DNA of 64,000 bases. Origin: Struthidea cinerea. Taxonomy: Eukaryota > Chordata > Aves > Passeriformes > Corcoracidae. The stretch spans positions 2,169,408 through 2,233,407 of the forward strand of contig VZTI01001766.1 of NCBI GenBank assembly GCA_013397865.1. The letters are read 5' to 3'. Positions within the stretch are counted from its first letter, which is position 1; every line of letters begins with the position of its first letter. A program made the position numbers and the translations under genes. The notes beneath the pieces are model-generated. The model ran no database searches and was not told where the DNA came from. It saw only the letters and a list, made by a program, of their open reading frames with translations. This document shows, one piece after another, positions 12,801-24,800 of the stretch.

Positions 12801-15800
12801 ATAATTTCTATTTGCTAAGAAAAAAATTAACTCGATCTTAAATAATTTTCTTTCCTTTTCTAACATCCACCAATCCAAATAAACTAATTACTCTGGTAAT
12901 AAATAATAATATGGTGATAAATGTTCAGCCTTTTGGACCACTATGCAATTGGAGAGATTTTGGAGAGATTGGTAGTGCTGGTGAGGAATAAAAAAAAGTT
13001 CTTACTAAATATTCAGAGAAAAAACCAAGTGGCCTTATAGGTTTGCTTCTGACAGCAATTTCCCCCTGTTGTCCTGGAGGCAGGATATTGGCATTTTTGT
13101 CTATGATCTGGAATGGAAAACAGCTCTTATTTTAGTCCAATGGAAAAACAAACGCCAAACACAAATCCAACCCAACAAAAAATCCCCCATAACAGAATCT
13201 AAAGAGCAGTCAACAAACCTGAACATCATAAAGGGGAGCTGCCTTCCCCATTGACCCAGGTTTAATCTTCATTCCTTTAAAAGCAGAGCAGATTATTCCC
13301 TGTAAAAATCAAAATCAAACTAAAGTTTTCCAATAGAAAAATCACTACATTCACACTCAATTCATTAAAGTCATTTCTAGACTAATTCCAAAGTAAGGAA
13401 TTAAGATTCATAGGATCCTATATGTCCGTGCTGGATAGTGCAGATAAGCAAAATGATAAAACTCCCTGAAAGAATCCTGTTCCATTATGTGTGAAAAATG
13501 CATGTCCTCTGCTAACCTCAGACTCAAACCCTTAGATTCGAACTCTGCCCTCTTGACTGTCACTGTTACTTGGAATTAGCTTAAGGACACTTGTGGAGGT
13601 ATTACAGCACACTCCCTCCCAAAGCCCCGTGTTTCTGGCAGGTTCTGTGAGGAGAGCCGTGAGAGGGAGTTGTTGCAGAGGTTACCAGGGAAGGGGATTA
13701 CCGAAACATTCACAGAAATGGGAAGGAGGCAACAGCCAGAAGGAGTTGCAAAGCTGGAAGAGGCTATTGGCCCTACAGCTGTACCGTTTCAGTCTGGCCG
13801 TACACTTCATGGATGTCCAGCCCCGTCTGGCTCTTCCACTGCTCCATGACTTCTGGGTTCAGCGGTTCCCCTCCACTCATGCAGCACTTCAGGTTCCTGA
13901 ATTTGTATCTTCACGGGGAGTTGAAAACAAGAAAGGCAGTACTTAAATCTATAGGGCGAGAGCAGGAGCAGGCAAGGGCAGAGAGCAGGGGAGAGCTGTT
14001 TGCTGAGAGAGTTAGTGCCACGAAGGGGGAAATCTGGGGATCCCTGATCCTTCTGCTCCCGGGACAACGGGAATATCAGTCTGTGCCCAACACTCTACCT
14101 GTGAGTAGCAGCAGTCAGGGTTAAACATGCGAGAAATAAAATTTTTGCTGAAGTCAGCTGGGATTATGAACAACCAAATTCTGATCTGCTGAGCCAGGGC
14201 CCCGATTGCTGACCCTCTGCAACAGGCCAAGTGAGAAAGTTCAAGAGGGAAGGAAGGAACAATGACAGGCAGTGAGAACTGGAGCAGGGGGTGAGGTACA
14301 ACTGCCACAAGAAATAATTCCCTCACAGGTATGCTGACATGCACTTTCTAGGATGAAGCCCTTCCCAAAGTGTGGACAATTCATGTGGTAAACAAAAATT
14401 ATGACAAATTATTTAACAGACTCTCAGTTTCATACCCACAAGTTCAGTAGCAAAAGTCTCAAATTTCTGAGGGAAAGCATCAAGTTTTTCTGTTTGATCA
14501 AAAAACTCAGCAAAACTCAAATTTTGCTTGATGGTCTTCTCATGAAGGATATTTTAAACTAAATTATTGCCCTATTTTTGGTCAAGCAGTTAGATATGGG
14601 AGATGACTGAAGTTTAGTTGGGGTAAATTAAACAGAAGTAAATAATTTCTTGACGTACTTGGAGAGATCATTTTGCACCAGCATGCGGAACAATGTTGGA
14701 GCACCGACCAGGGCATCAATTGGGAATCTGCAGAGAGTCTAGAGGGTTAAACAACAAGATGGACGTGAGAAGCTCAGACAAAAAACTGCCTTGGGAATGT
14801 ACAGTAAACAGGTGACACAGAAAGGAGAAGCACATCTGCCCCCTGTGTAAAAGCACCAGACCCTCTGTTGGGTGAGGAACCCTCCTGCAGCTGGTGCAAT
14901 ATTCTATATTGTACATTTGCACACCAGTTTGAATATTTGATGGGATAAATCCCATGCTAACACATCTACCTGACACCAGGGCCCCACAGCTTGGGGCATG
15001 GCCAGAAGAAGGACATCTCTGCCGACATCATGGGGAGGTTTTCACTTTAATCTTGGCCAGTGTGGGCAGAGCAACGCCTCGCTTTCTGCATTAGTATCAA
15101 CTGATATTGCTTCCAGAGTCACTAGAATGAACGGCAGGCAATCAGTGCTGCTTTTGGATGATTTGCGTTCATGTGCACACCAGCTATGAGCAAAATGTAT
15201 GAACGGATTGCGTGTTTGTCCCCTCCTGGATACATTAAAAATGAGAGCAGGGGCTTTACACAACAAATACGGCATCTCAAACACTGCTCTAAACACAGCC
15301 CTCATGAAATCTGTGGATGCTGTCAAGAATTGTTTTTGGCACCCTTTCTGCAGATGAATACACCTCCATGAGTTTTTCCCTTACATTTAGGATGACTGCT
15401 GATTCAGTCTGTGGTAGGTTATGTATAAAGATGCATGATCCAAAAACCCAGGGATCAAAAAAAGATGCTATTGAAGTTAGTATCCATCCTGTGTCTGCTG
15501 TGTTCCATATCATGTCAGAGGGAGTCAGATCCAACCAGTACCTGATAGAACAGAAAAAGAGAGTAAGAGATATTAACTGGAAGATTGAGACACTGGGGAT
15601 GATCCTAATCCCTAGAAATTTGATGGGGTTTTTACTCTGATTTCAAAGGGAGAAGGACTGGGGGTGTACACTGGCATTTCTTACTCAGTAATTTTTTACA
15701 ATAGTTCTACTATGCAGCTTCAATTATCTTGTGTCTTTCATACCTTTCACTTAAAAGGGGTCTGAAACCAAGACTGCCCTGGGAATGTTGAGTCATCTTT

Positions 15801-17450
15801 GGAGAACCTGTAGTTCCACTGGTAAAGAAGATAATCATGGGGTCTTCAATCCTGGTTTTGATGCAGGAATGGTCAGCAGATTGGTTTCTGTAAAAAGGAG
15901 AATGCAGTTATGACTTCAGTGGTTGTAGTCGATGTAAATGAGTGCTCGTGGGAACAGGTCTGCTTTGTCCTCGTGACGGCAGCGGCACCAAGTCACACTC
16001 ACTGGTACAGCTCAGAGAAGTTCAGCCATCCCTCCCTGCTGCCTTTGGACACCATCAGCTTGGTTTTCAGCAGCTGGCACTGGGATGCCACCGAGTCCAC
16101 TGCAGGAGCCAGTGTGTCAGTGGTAATGAGGCACGTGGCCTTTGATGCCTGGAGCCGGTACAGTATGTCTTTGGCTGATAATTGGGATGTTCCTGGAATT
16201 AAGACAATTCCTGGAAGAGTGATAAAGTTAGTTCGTGTTGGTATTTTTCCTACATCTGATTCTTCTCTAAGAACCTAAATTAACTATTCCCAAACTGACC
16301 TCCAATACGGATTTGCCCTGGTGTTCCCCAGCCAAACAGTTATATCAGATTAACGCAGATGCCTGTGCTCTCCTGTCAGGAATGAAATGTGGACCTGTCT
16401 GGTGACTTCCATGGCTCTTCCCAGCCTTCTGGAATCTCCCTGCCTGCTGCACACGCTATGTCTCCTATGGCCCCTGGTGAAAATCCTTCGGGACTGCCTG
16501 GCAGCTAGGCCACTCACTGGATTATTTTTCCTTGATAAACCATATCCACTCTTGATCCTCTCAACCAATTTGCAGTGATCATTTTACCTCACTGACCTGC
16601 TCGCATACAAGCCACCTTGACCAGCCACCATTCTGGAATTCGTGGCAGGATCAGGATAAGCCTGTCCCCCTTCTGCAGTCCACAGTCTTCAGTCAGCACA
16701 TTGGCCACCTTCCGAGACAGGAACCCCAGCTCCTCAAAGCTCCACTTCACTTCTTCTCCTTTGCCATTTATCCACCAGAAAGCAGGGTTTGATGGTCTCT
16801 TTCCAGCCTAGGGATTCAAACACAAAACATTTACTTCTGAAAGACCATGAAATAATAATGCACAGGCATCGGTAAATTATGGAAGATCTGAGTATTTGAC
16901 AACTGGCATATAAGCAATTATTTTTCTCCTGTCCTTAAAGCATCGAGATTTGCTATTCCTCAAGCTCGAGTATTCCCAATAGGTTCTTCTTTTCTGAACC
17001 TGAAATGTTTATCAGCCTAATTGTCTCCAGACCCAGGTCCTAGTCTGGATCCTATTTCAGTTTAAGCCTTACACTGTGCATTAATGCTCCTACAAAATAA
17101 CAGTAAACAAAGCAAGCAAGAACGAGCTTTTGTATAATTTCCTGATGCAAATATGGTTTGGCAACTGATCGTTTTTATAAAGAAAAAAACCCGGCTTATT
17201 CCAAATGAAATTTAAAATCATTTAATTGGCACAACAGAAGATCACCTACCTTTTCAATCTCAGCCCACTTGTCCAGTACATCACTTGCAAAGTTAAAGTA
17301 CTTTGGTATTTCCTGTTTGCCCCGTCTGATGGACTCATACTGGGAATGTACATCAGAGGTAAGCAGCCTGGGATGTCCATGGAAAGTCCTATTAGGAGGC
17401 TTCAGAGTCCACAAGAGTTTTAGACTCTGTAATTTAAACAACAACTTCAT
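9882..17450 (-). CDS. Medium-chain acyl-CoA synthetase (ACSM family, ACSM1/ACSM2-like), 13 coding exons, 580 aa
   Basis: Mitochondrial matrix enzyme that adenylates a medium-chain or aromatic acid with ATP and transfers it to CoA (family knowledge). Coding exons, 5' to 3' on the minus strand: 17450-17250, 16807-16597, 16210-16003, 15887-15744, 15541-15385, 14738-14659, 13908-13785, 13299-13219, 13107-13006, 12650-12523, 11848-11749, 10923-10804, 9968-9882. They sum to 1743 nt with every phase consistent. The N-terminus MKLLFKLQSLKLLW is basic and lacks acids, like a matrix-targeting peptide. Motifs: P-loop TSGTTGSPK about 229-237, YGQTET 370-375, YVTGDRG with ribose-binding Asp455, GR at 469-470, catalytic Lys566 in PKTVTGKI. 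IIFFTSGTTG, QTETG, KPIRPLG and HPAVVETAV resemble mammalian ACSM1/2; the symbol is left open. An odd feature is SLGFRPLLSERYW where most ACSMs have LGL..NGRYW. Confidence 0.95.
11545..11637 (+). mobile_element. CR1 LINE fragment (3' end)
   Basis: The sequence GGACTCAATGATCTCAGGGG followed by TCTTTTCCAGCCTAAAGG and ending in CATGATTCTATGAT is the CR1 3' terminus with its ATTCTATG-type repeat. It is in the last-but-one-exon region of the ACSM1/2-like gene (between coding exons 11 and 12), antisense to the gene. The 5' limit is approximate. Confidence 0.85.
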
Positions 17451-17490
17451 GGCAGAAGATTATGTATGTGGATGCTGTAGACTATATAAG
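17451..17490 (-). promoter_or_regulatory. 5' leader and possible TATA box or splice acceptor of the ACSM1/2-like gene
   Basis: On the minus strand, CTTATATAGTCTACAG lies just before the start codon. It can be read as a TATA-like box about 40 nt upstream of ATG, or as a splice acceptor (CTACAG, AG at 17476-17475) leaving a 24-nt untranslated part in the first coding exon. The choice depends on whether the upstream donor at 18055 is used. The ATG context GCCATGA is good. Confidence 0.35.
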
Positions 17491-18055
17491 AAAATTGGCA
17501 GAATTGTTGCTATGAATCCTGCAACAACAAACAAACAAAACCAAACAAAAATAAAAATAATATTGAGATTATCCAAAGATAATCTAGGTATGAATTAATA
17601 AATTATTCATTAAAGTCACTTAGGCTAGTTAGAGCCAGACTGATGACTTTAATGTGCTAATTAAATGTTAAGTTGCCTATCCTGCTCTCTCATATTTTTA
17701 ATTTTTTAATTAATTGCCCACAACCCTCCATAGTAAAACACAACATCAAATGTTATTGTTTGCATTAGAAAAACGTTCCTGCTTCATACGTTCGGTACCT
17801 GATTCTCTATTCCTTTTTCTTTCTGGGTTTCTCCAAACTATTTCCATCAACAATCTCATTGCTTTAGCCTCAACAGGTGCTGGCTGATACATCCATTCAC
17901 CACGTCCATTCACCACATCAATCCCAAGAACCTTCACTTCACTAGGCAGCCCCGAATCTGATAGAGCCATTTCTCCTCATTTTCCTGACCTGTCTGCTGT
18001 GGACGGGAGAGAGCGAGAGCTGCTGGGGGAGATCCTCTTCATTCGCTTCACTCAC

Positions 18056-18200
18056 CTGCCAGGACGTTTCCCATAGGAGGCCCTGTAAAGATCAGCTGTC
18101 CCCTGGAGATGTGAAACCCGGGCACTCCTTCATAAGTGTTTTGGAGTGAAACCCTTCTGACTTTATTGCTCACTTCTCCTGGAGTGGCGAGAACAGAATG
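18056..18200 (-). other. Possible 5' untranslated exon of the ACSM1/2-like gene
   Basis: A strong minus-strand donor, CTGGCAG|GTGAGTG, has its last exon base at 18056. It is 0.6 kb upstream of the first coding exon and inside the only gap between the two ACSM genes, so an untranslated first exon ending here is plausible. The upstream limit is a guess. An open frame of about 97 codons overlapping it has no recognisable product. Confidence 0.3.
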
Positions 18201-18511
18201 TGGCACAAAACAGAGCAAGGAGCAGAACTCTTTCTGTGGCATAACCTTTTCCTTGTAATCATTTACACCACTGGCAATTGTGCATAATTTGCACCTTAAC
18301 CTAAAGCACTTTGGGTCTTCTCTTGCCTCGACTTTAACCATTTAAGTAGATCACAAATTCATCAAGATAAAGAGAAGCATTAAAAAGAAATGTCTTTTTC
18401 CTTCCACTCTGAAAGAATCTGAGAATGTTACAGTGGTAGTTTTTGAAAAGAATATATCAATGTGCTGCTGATACCCACCACAGGACAAAGATTATTTTTA
18501 TGAATTTCTCT

Positions 18512-18517
18512 TTTATT
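18512..18517 (-). terminator. Candidate poly(A) signal of the ACSM5-like gene
   Basis: Minus-strand AATAAA about 350 nt past the stop codon at 18870-18872. It is followed by the putative 5' end of the next ACSM gene within about 0.4 kb, so the two transcription units are tightly packed. Confidence 0.45.
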
Positions 18518-18869
18518 TGTATGTATCTAAGAATTGTAGTTCCTTTTTTTTTTTTGGAAAGGAAAGCGTTTATACAAATTGCATTAAAAAAATTAAACCT
18601 TTGTATGCACTTGGGACTGTCCTTTCTCACATTCCACACTTTGAATTACTTGCACTTCCTGCTGATAATTTGTAGGTCGATGGCAAAAGCAGTTCTAATA
18701 CCACACATCCTCAAACCATATGAGTATTTTCTCCTTTTTCTGCCATAGCTTGCTTTTCCCAATGTTTCCAAGAGTTCTGGGTCATAAACACGTGCCATGT
18801 TTGATGAGTTATGGTTACTACAGGTGAGGGAATATTTCTCTCCTTGTTTCCCAGATCACTCTTGCTCAT

Positions 18870-21800
18870 TTACACTCTTGCCCACTCTTTGCTCCTTAGA
18901 ACCTTTCTCTGGATTTTCCCAGTAGCTGTCTTTGGCAGATCCTCAACAAACTCCACCTGAAAGGCAAAAACACATTCTGGTTAAATTCCCAGTCGAAGGA
19001 AAGACAAACTTTCCTTATGGCTGGGGGTGAAAGGATGGGAAGCTGCACAGCCGGGGCTGGGACAATGAAACATTGACTGAATGCCTTGTCCTTTTGAGCT
19101 GCTGTGAAAACCCCAGGATTCCATGAAAGAAGGACTGGACACTCATGAAGTAAAAATCCATGACCATTGCCTCCCCCTGGGTCCTTTCTAGCACACACAG
19201 CCAACCCAAGGCTACAGCTGCAAGAGACCCTGCCATCGACTTCTGTTTCGTCTACCTCTGCCTGCAGCGTTTGTCAGAACGCAGTCGAGCAGGAGCTGAG
19301 GCAGGGCAGAAAATGCTCAGTTTCTGGTACAGTTGGAGAACCTGTCCTTTTGGGCTGTGCTTACCTTCCTTGGATACTTGTAAGGTGCAGTCACCTTCTT
19401 GACATGCTGTTGGAGCTCGTGAGTTAGTTCTTCTGGATCGTGTGATACAAAAGCAGGAGCTAAAACAATGAAGGCTTTGACCACCTGTGCCACAAGAAGT
19501 GAGGGATTCCATTAAGTTCCAGAGGTGGGAATAAAGGGTTACATTTGTCGTGTAAAGTGAGTGTCAAATTTGAGAATGCCCAAATTGTGTCTTTTTCTTT
19601 AATTTCTCTTTTCATTGGCTGTTTGTTACCAGCTGCTGTGCTGTGAAGGACCCATTCTGCAGCAGGGAATGTTTTGGTATTTTTCACTTTTTTTCTTAAC
19701 TTTATACACTCTTAAACTTTCAAAAAGTTCCAGTACAGAAAATAAAGAGAGATTAAAATCTCATCCCAGTTACAACAAAGAAATGCTGTAAAGTTGGAAA
19801 ATATAAAACAAAAATTAAACACTCTGGATGTCATTGGTACAGTGCACCAAGGGATGAAACGAATAATAATCAAAATTTCCTTGCTTAGAGAAAAACATGT
19901 CATGATTAGTCTGAAAAGCCAAACTATTTTTCCACACCAAAACCTGCAAACAAAGAAACAGTTCTGATATTCTAACATCTATCAAGATATGGATTTAAAA
20001 AATTTTAGTGGACTTAATTTGAAAAACCTGCAACATAGTGAATTCCAAGGAAGCCTAGTACATATAGGGATATTGATGCTCAGAATAAAGGGCATTTCTC
20101 TCTGCAACTTTTCTCTATTTTCTTTTACCTCCCCTCGGGCTGGGTCGGGGCTGCTGACGACAGCCACGTCTGAGACCGCTGGGTGCTGGATCAAGGCACT
20201 CTCCACCTCAAAGGGGCCAATGCGGTACCTGGGAGAGCACGAGCAGAGGTCAGCCCCAGCAGCACGGGCCAGCCCTTTGGTCTTTCCAGGCTGCATTTCA
20301 TGAGGCAAATCTAAAAGCAGATGCCTTACCCAGCAGAGTTAATGACATCATCAGCTCTTCCAACAAACCAGACATATCCCTCTTCATCCATAGTGCCTCT
20401 GTCCCCCGTGACATAAAAATCTCCCCGCACAGAGGCAGCAGTTTTCTCTGGATTATCCTGGCAACAATTGAACATTTCAAAAAAAGTTTCTGATTCTTAG
20501 TGAAACACATTTGCTTTGCAGTGGTGCTAAAAATTATAAAAATAAATTTTTAAGATGATCTTGAAATGAGTTTGTTCAATACTGTTTTATATTTTCAGCT
20601 AAAAACCCCAAAGCCGTGTTAATTAGCAGTTTGATGGCTGAAGTATGTGACAGGTGGAAAAGAGAACTACACACTAAGAGTGTATGTAGAAATTTCTGTT
20701 CTAGAGAGAAGAGGTTGTGCTCTATCAAAATGTCCATGCACCACAGCAAACATGTAACCCACTCTGTTCAGGGAAATGATTTACCATTGCAGGGGGTTGC
20801 CACAATAACCACCTATCAAAAGAAACTTTTTACCCTTAACTATCAGGATCAAAACTCAAATGAGGTGACCTGCAGGGAAAATCCTTATTTGCCTTGACCT
20901 ATAGGACCTCTACATCCAGTGTGACCTATTGGTTACACAGGAAAAACACTTTGACAAGAGGGGACGTAGTGAAAGCCTGAAGTTACAGTATTGAACCCAA
21001 AGAAGATTTTTATCACATAATGAGCAATTACATTTTACGAGTTGTTGTTTGAGGATGCTACAAATATCCAAATATTATGGGTGTTCAAAAGAGGATTAAA
21101 AACATGGATAGGTCCCTGAAAGCTTGTTCAATATGATAGTGCAACTGCAGGGGAGAGTATCTTTAGGTTTGCCTGACTCTACTGTTTTCTTAAGAATGTC
21201 CTGCACCTCAGCACCACCACACACTGATCAGGTTCAAAGTCCTCAAGTAACCCAGTGAGACCTTCTGAGCCTCCTGCATGAAGTTCTGCTGCTGGCAGAA
21301 CCCTGCCCTGGGTCTCTCCCGAGTCTCTCAGCAGACACAGGCACAGCGAGTGGGGCTCACCAAGTACTCGGAGAACAGACAGAAGGGTCGTGCGGGCTGC
21401 ACTCGGACAGCAATGGTGCCCTCTTCTCCCGCAGGCACAACAGCCCCATGGTCATCCACGATCTGCAGGAAGGCCAGACACAGCAGCAGTGCTCTGGTCA
21501 GCTCAGAGGAACATCTGCTCCAGCTCCGTGCAGGGCACAGAAGGGCCGCAGACAGCCCTGCCTTACTCTTCTACCCAGAGCTGCCGCAGATCCCCGTACC
21601 TGCACGTCATAAGGGGGAACAGCTTTTCCCAAAGAGCCAGGTTTAATTTTCATTCCTTTCATGTTGGCACAGATTGTCACCTGCAGAATATATATATTTT
21701 TTTAAATTTTAAAATTGTTGCAACATCTTGTGTTATTATTGTTTGCATTAGGCACCTTTCCATGGCTTTGTTGTGACAAGGGCTGAATCAGGACCAAAGC

Positions 21801-24800
21801 ACTGTGGTTTTTGGGAACATCAGAGTCTGGGATGTGAGCTGCTTTAATATTTTTCATTTAAACCTCAGACAGGAAAAAGTGATACCCAGAGAAAATAATC
21901 TTTTTTAGTTTTGTTTTTGAATGAACCCCTCACCAAAGATGGTGAAGGGTTCTACTACCAGTAATTACATTTATTGCAAACGTACTGTTTCGGTCTGGCC
22001 ATAACCTTCATGGATATCCAGCCCTGTCTGGATTTTCCACTTCGCCAACACTTCAGGATTGAGTGCTTCCCCTCCAGTTACACAGTGCTTCAAACTCGTG
22101 AACTTGTAGCTTGAGAGGAACAGCAAATAAAATAATTTTCTTAACTCCAAAAATGAGCAGTAAATAGACTTAACTGAACATCCTCCCTTGGTTCTCCAAG
22201 TAAGTACACCAAAAACTTCACAAGCTCCTTTGGAAGAGAGTCATAATCCTGTTATGCACACCTGGACTAGACTCCTAGATTGCTTGAGTTGCCACTGAAG
22301 AGGATGTGGTTTATCTCTGTGTCACTAGAAGTAGGTTTCCCCGCTGGAAAATGCATGAGCAAAAGCGTTTCCTTGGGAGAGCTGACATAAAAGGAGAAAT
22401 CTGCACAAGCACATCAGATGTGTGTGGAAAGCTGAGTTTGTGCCAACATCCAAGATCAGATATAACACAGGGAATTTTCTAGAGCAAAAGGAAGGCTGAA
22501 TAGGTACAGAGAGGCTGAGCTCTGCTAAACCTGGGCTGGCTTTTGTCAGGATGAAAGACCTACCTGACAAGAATAAGCACCTTACCAAAGATGTGAAAAC
22601 TCCCTACAAACCACTTCTCACAAGCTGGGTGCTTTACCGAGTAACAAATTGGGGAGAACAGCTGCCAAATAACTCTCAGGGTGTGAAGCTCCTCTAACTG
22701 CCCCCTTCATTCTCAAGCATGTGAGAACAACTCCACTGTACTCCAGTAGCTCCCTGATCCAATGCTGCCCAGCTGATCTAAATTTAACTGTGAACCCTAA
22801 GTTCAGAGGAAGTGACAACTTAAAAATGTCTCCCTTGTCTCCTCTGTGCTGTCCATTCAAACACCCAGTCCTGAAGCCCAAGTGGCCCACGGTGTGAGTA
22901 GTTATTCTCACGTTTCAGAACACAGCCTTCTTTCCTGAGAGCAAGTTTTGCTCATTAGATTGCCTTTGACTGAAAAAGAGAATTAAGGAAGCTAAGGAAC
23001 TAAACCTCCAGAGCTGTCCCAGCACTATACCCCAGCCTCCCTGCCCTGCCCTCGCTGCAGTACCTGCTCACATCATGCTGGACCAGCATGCGGAAGGCAG
23101 TGGGAGCTGTGCAGAAGGTGGTGATGGGATATCTGGAGAGAGTCTGGAAAAAGAGGAAGTTATTTTGCTGAAAATGAAAGTGTAACGGTGGGTCTGACCT
23201 TGTGAATGTGCAGGTGATTAAGAAAAGAGGCCAATGTTGAGGGGAATCAATCAGCTGACTGGTTTTGTGCAGTGCCTGAGGGGAGGAATAGGCACTCTGG
23301 CAACCCACGGAAAATTCAGGGTAACAGAGCCTTAATTCAGGTTTATGCCATACTCTGATTACTGGCCCATGCTCAGCCTGACCCCAAAGCAGCTGGAAGT
23401 CCACACCTGAAGTGAGCTTTAAGCTCAATATTGGACAATACAGCAGTGATCCCAAGGTCTTTATATCCTGCATCTTTCTCCAGCTGTCCTCTACACTCGA
23501 GCCATGCCACGTGGCCTAATCAGGAGGGAAAACACTTGTTCCTTGAGCTTAATGGGCACCAAATGGAGGGATGACTCCTTGGGATGTGGGAAGTACTATC
23601 CCTGCTGCTACTGAGCAGTGGCACCCATGGGCTGGAGCCCAGTTTGTTTCCTTCATTTATGTAAAATGGAAGTAAACATCACAGTATAAAATGTTAAGCT
23701 CACCTCTGCAATAACTTCTGGTTTAAACTGTGGCATGTTGTGTACAAAGACACAGGATCCACAGATCCATGGTGCAAAAACACTGCTCCAAGCAGCTTTT
23801 ACCCAGCCAGTATCAGAGGTATTCCACATTATATCTGAAGGAGTCAAGTTCAACCAATACCTGATGAAAAAGCAGAGATGAAAAAAGGGCTACAGAGAAC
23901 GTGAGAGACTCAGGCCCAGGTCACAGCAGCATTCTAGGAAAGGGCAGGAGGCTTCCATTAGAAGATGTGGTGTCAGCAAGTGGGGCTCTGTAGAAAGTTT
24001 GAGAGATTTGAAGAGTCCTAAACATTCTCTTCTTTCCCTTCATTCCCTCCTGCTTAATATTTTGAGCATTTATTTTTCTCATGAGCAGTGCAAAACATCT
24101 TTGTCTCGAGCTGCATTATCTGGATCTAGAGCAGAACCCAAACAGATAATTTGGAGCAGCCTTTCCCCACCTGGTGCAGCTGAGACATCAGCTGTCACAG
24201 CTCATTTCTCCAGGAAACTTAACAAGTTACTTCTCTGGAGCCTTGACCACCAGCTTCCAACTCAGAATACTTTGGGAAAGGTATCCTTTAACTTTCAAGA
24301 TGAGGAGGATGCAAGATCCTACCGTCATGAAATGCCTACATTTACTGGAGTTTTATGGTCACATGTTCCATTTAATGGTGATCACGTCACTTAATGAGGA
24401 CCCTGGGAGGAACTGCAAGGCGATACCTGCCAGAGATTGCAAATCCAATGCCGTAACTGCTGTGGGACTGCACCACCATTTTTGGGAAGCCCGTAGTTCC
24501 GCTGGTAAAATAGATCAGCATCGTGTCTTGACTCCTCGTCTTGACACATTTATGGTCAGCAGAAGCAACCCTTCAGAAGAAATGGTATATTCTGGTCACT
24601 ACATGCAGTTTTCCAGCAGGGAATCAGTATTTTTATTGTTTAAGAGTTCAACAGGAAAGGTGCCCTGAACTGAATGATCTCACCAAGTGGTAACACAGGG
24701 AAGAACAGTCAGAGAAAACATTTTCCTTGTAACGAGTGTGCCCTGTATGCCTTAACATTTAAAATATGAGCACCTACAGAATATTCCACTTTGTCTGCAG

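Noticed and set aside
17746..17970. 74-codon minus-strand frame upstream of the ACSM1/2-like gene
   Set aside because: No known family, and not in a position or phase to extend the ACSM N-terminus, which already has a good start and presequence.
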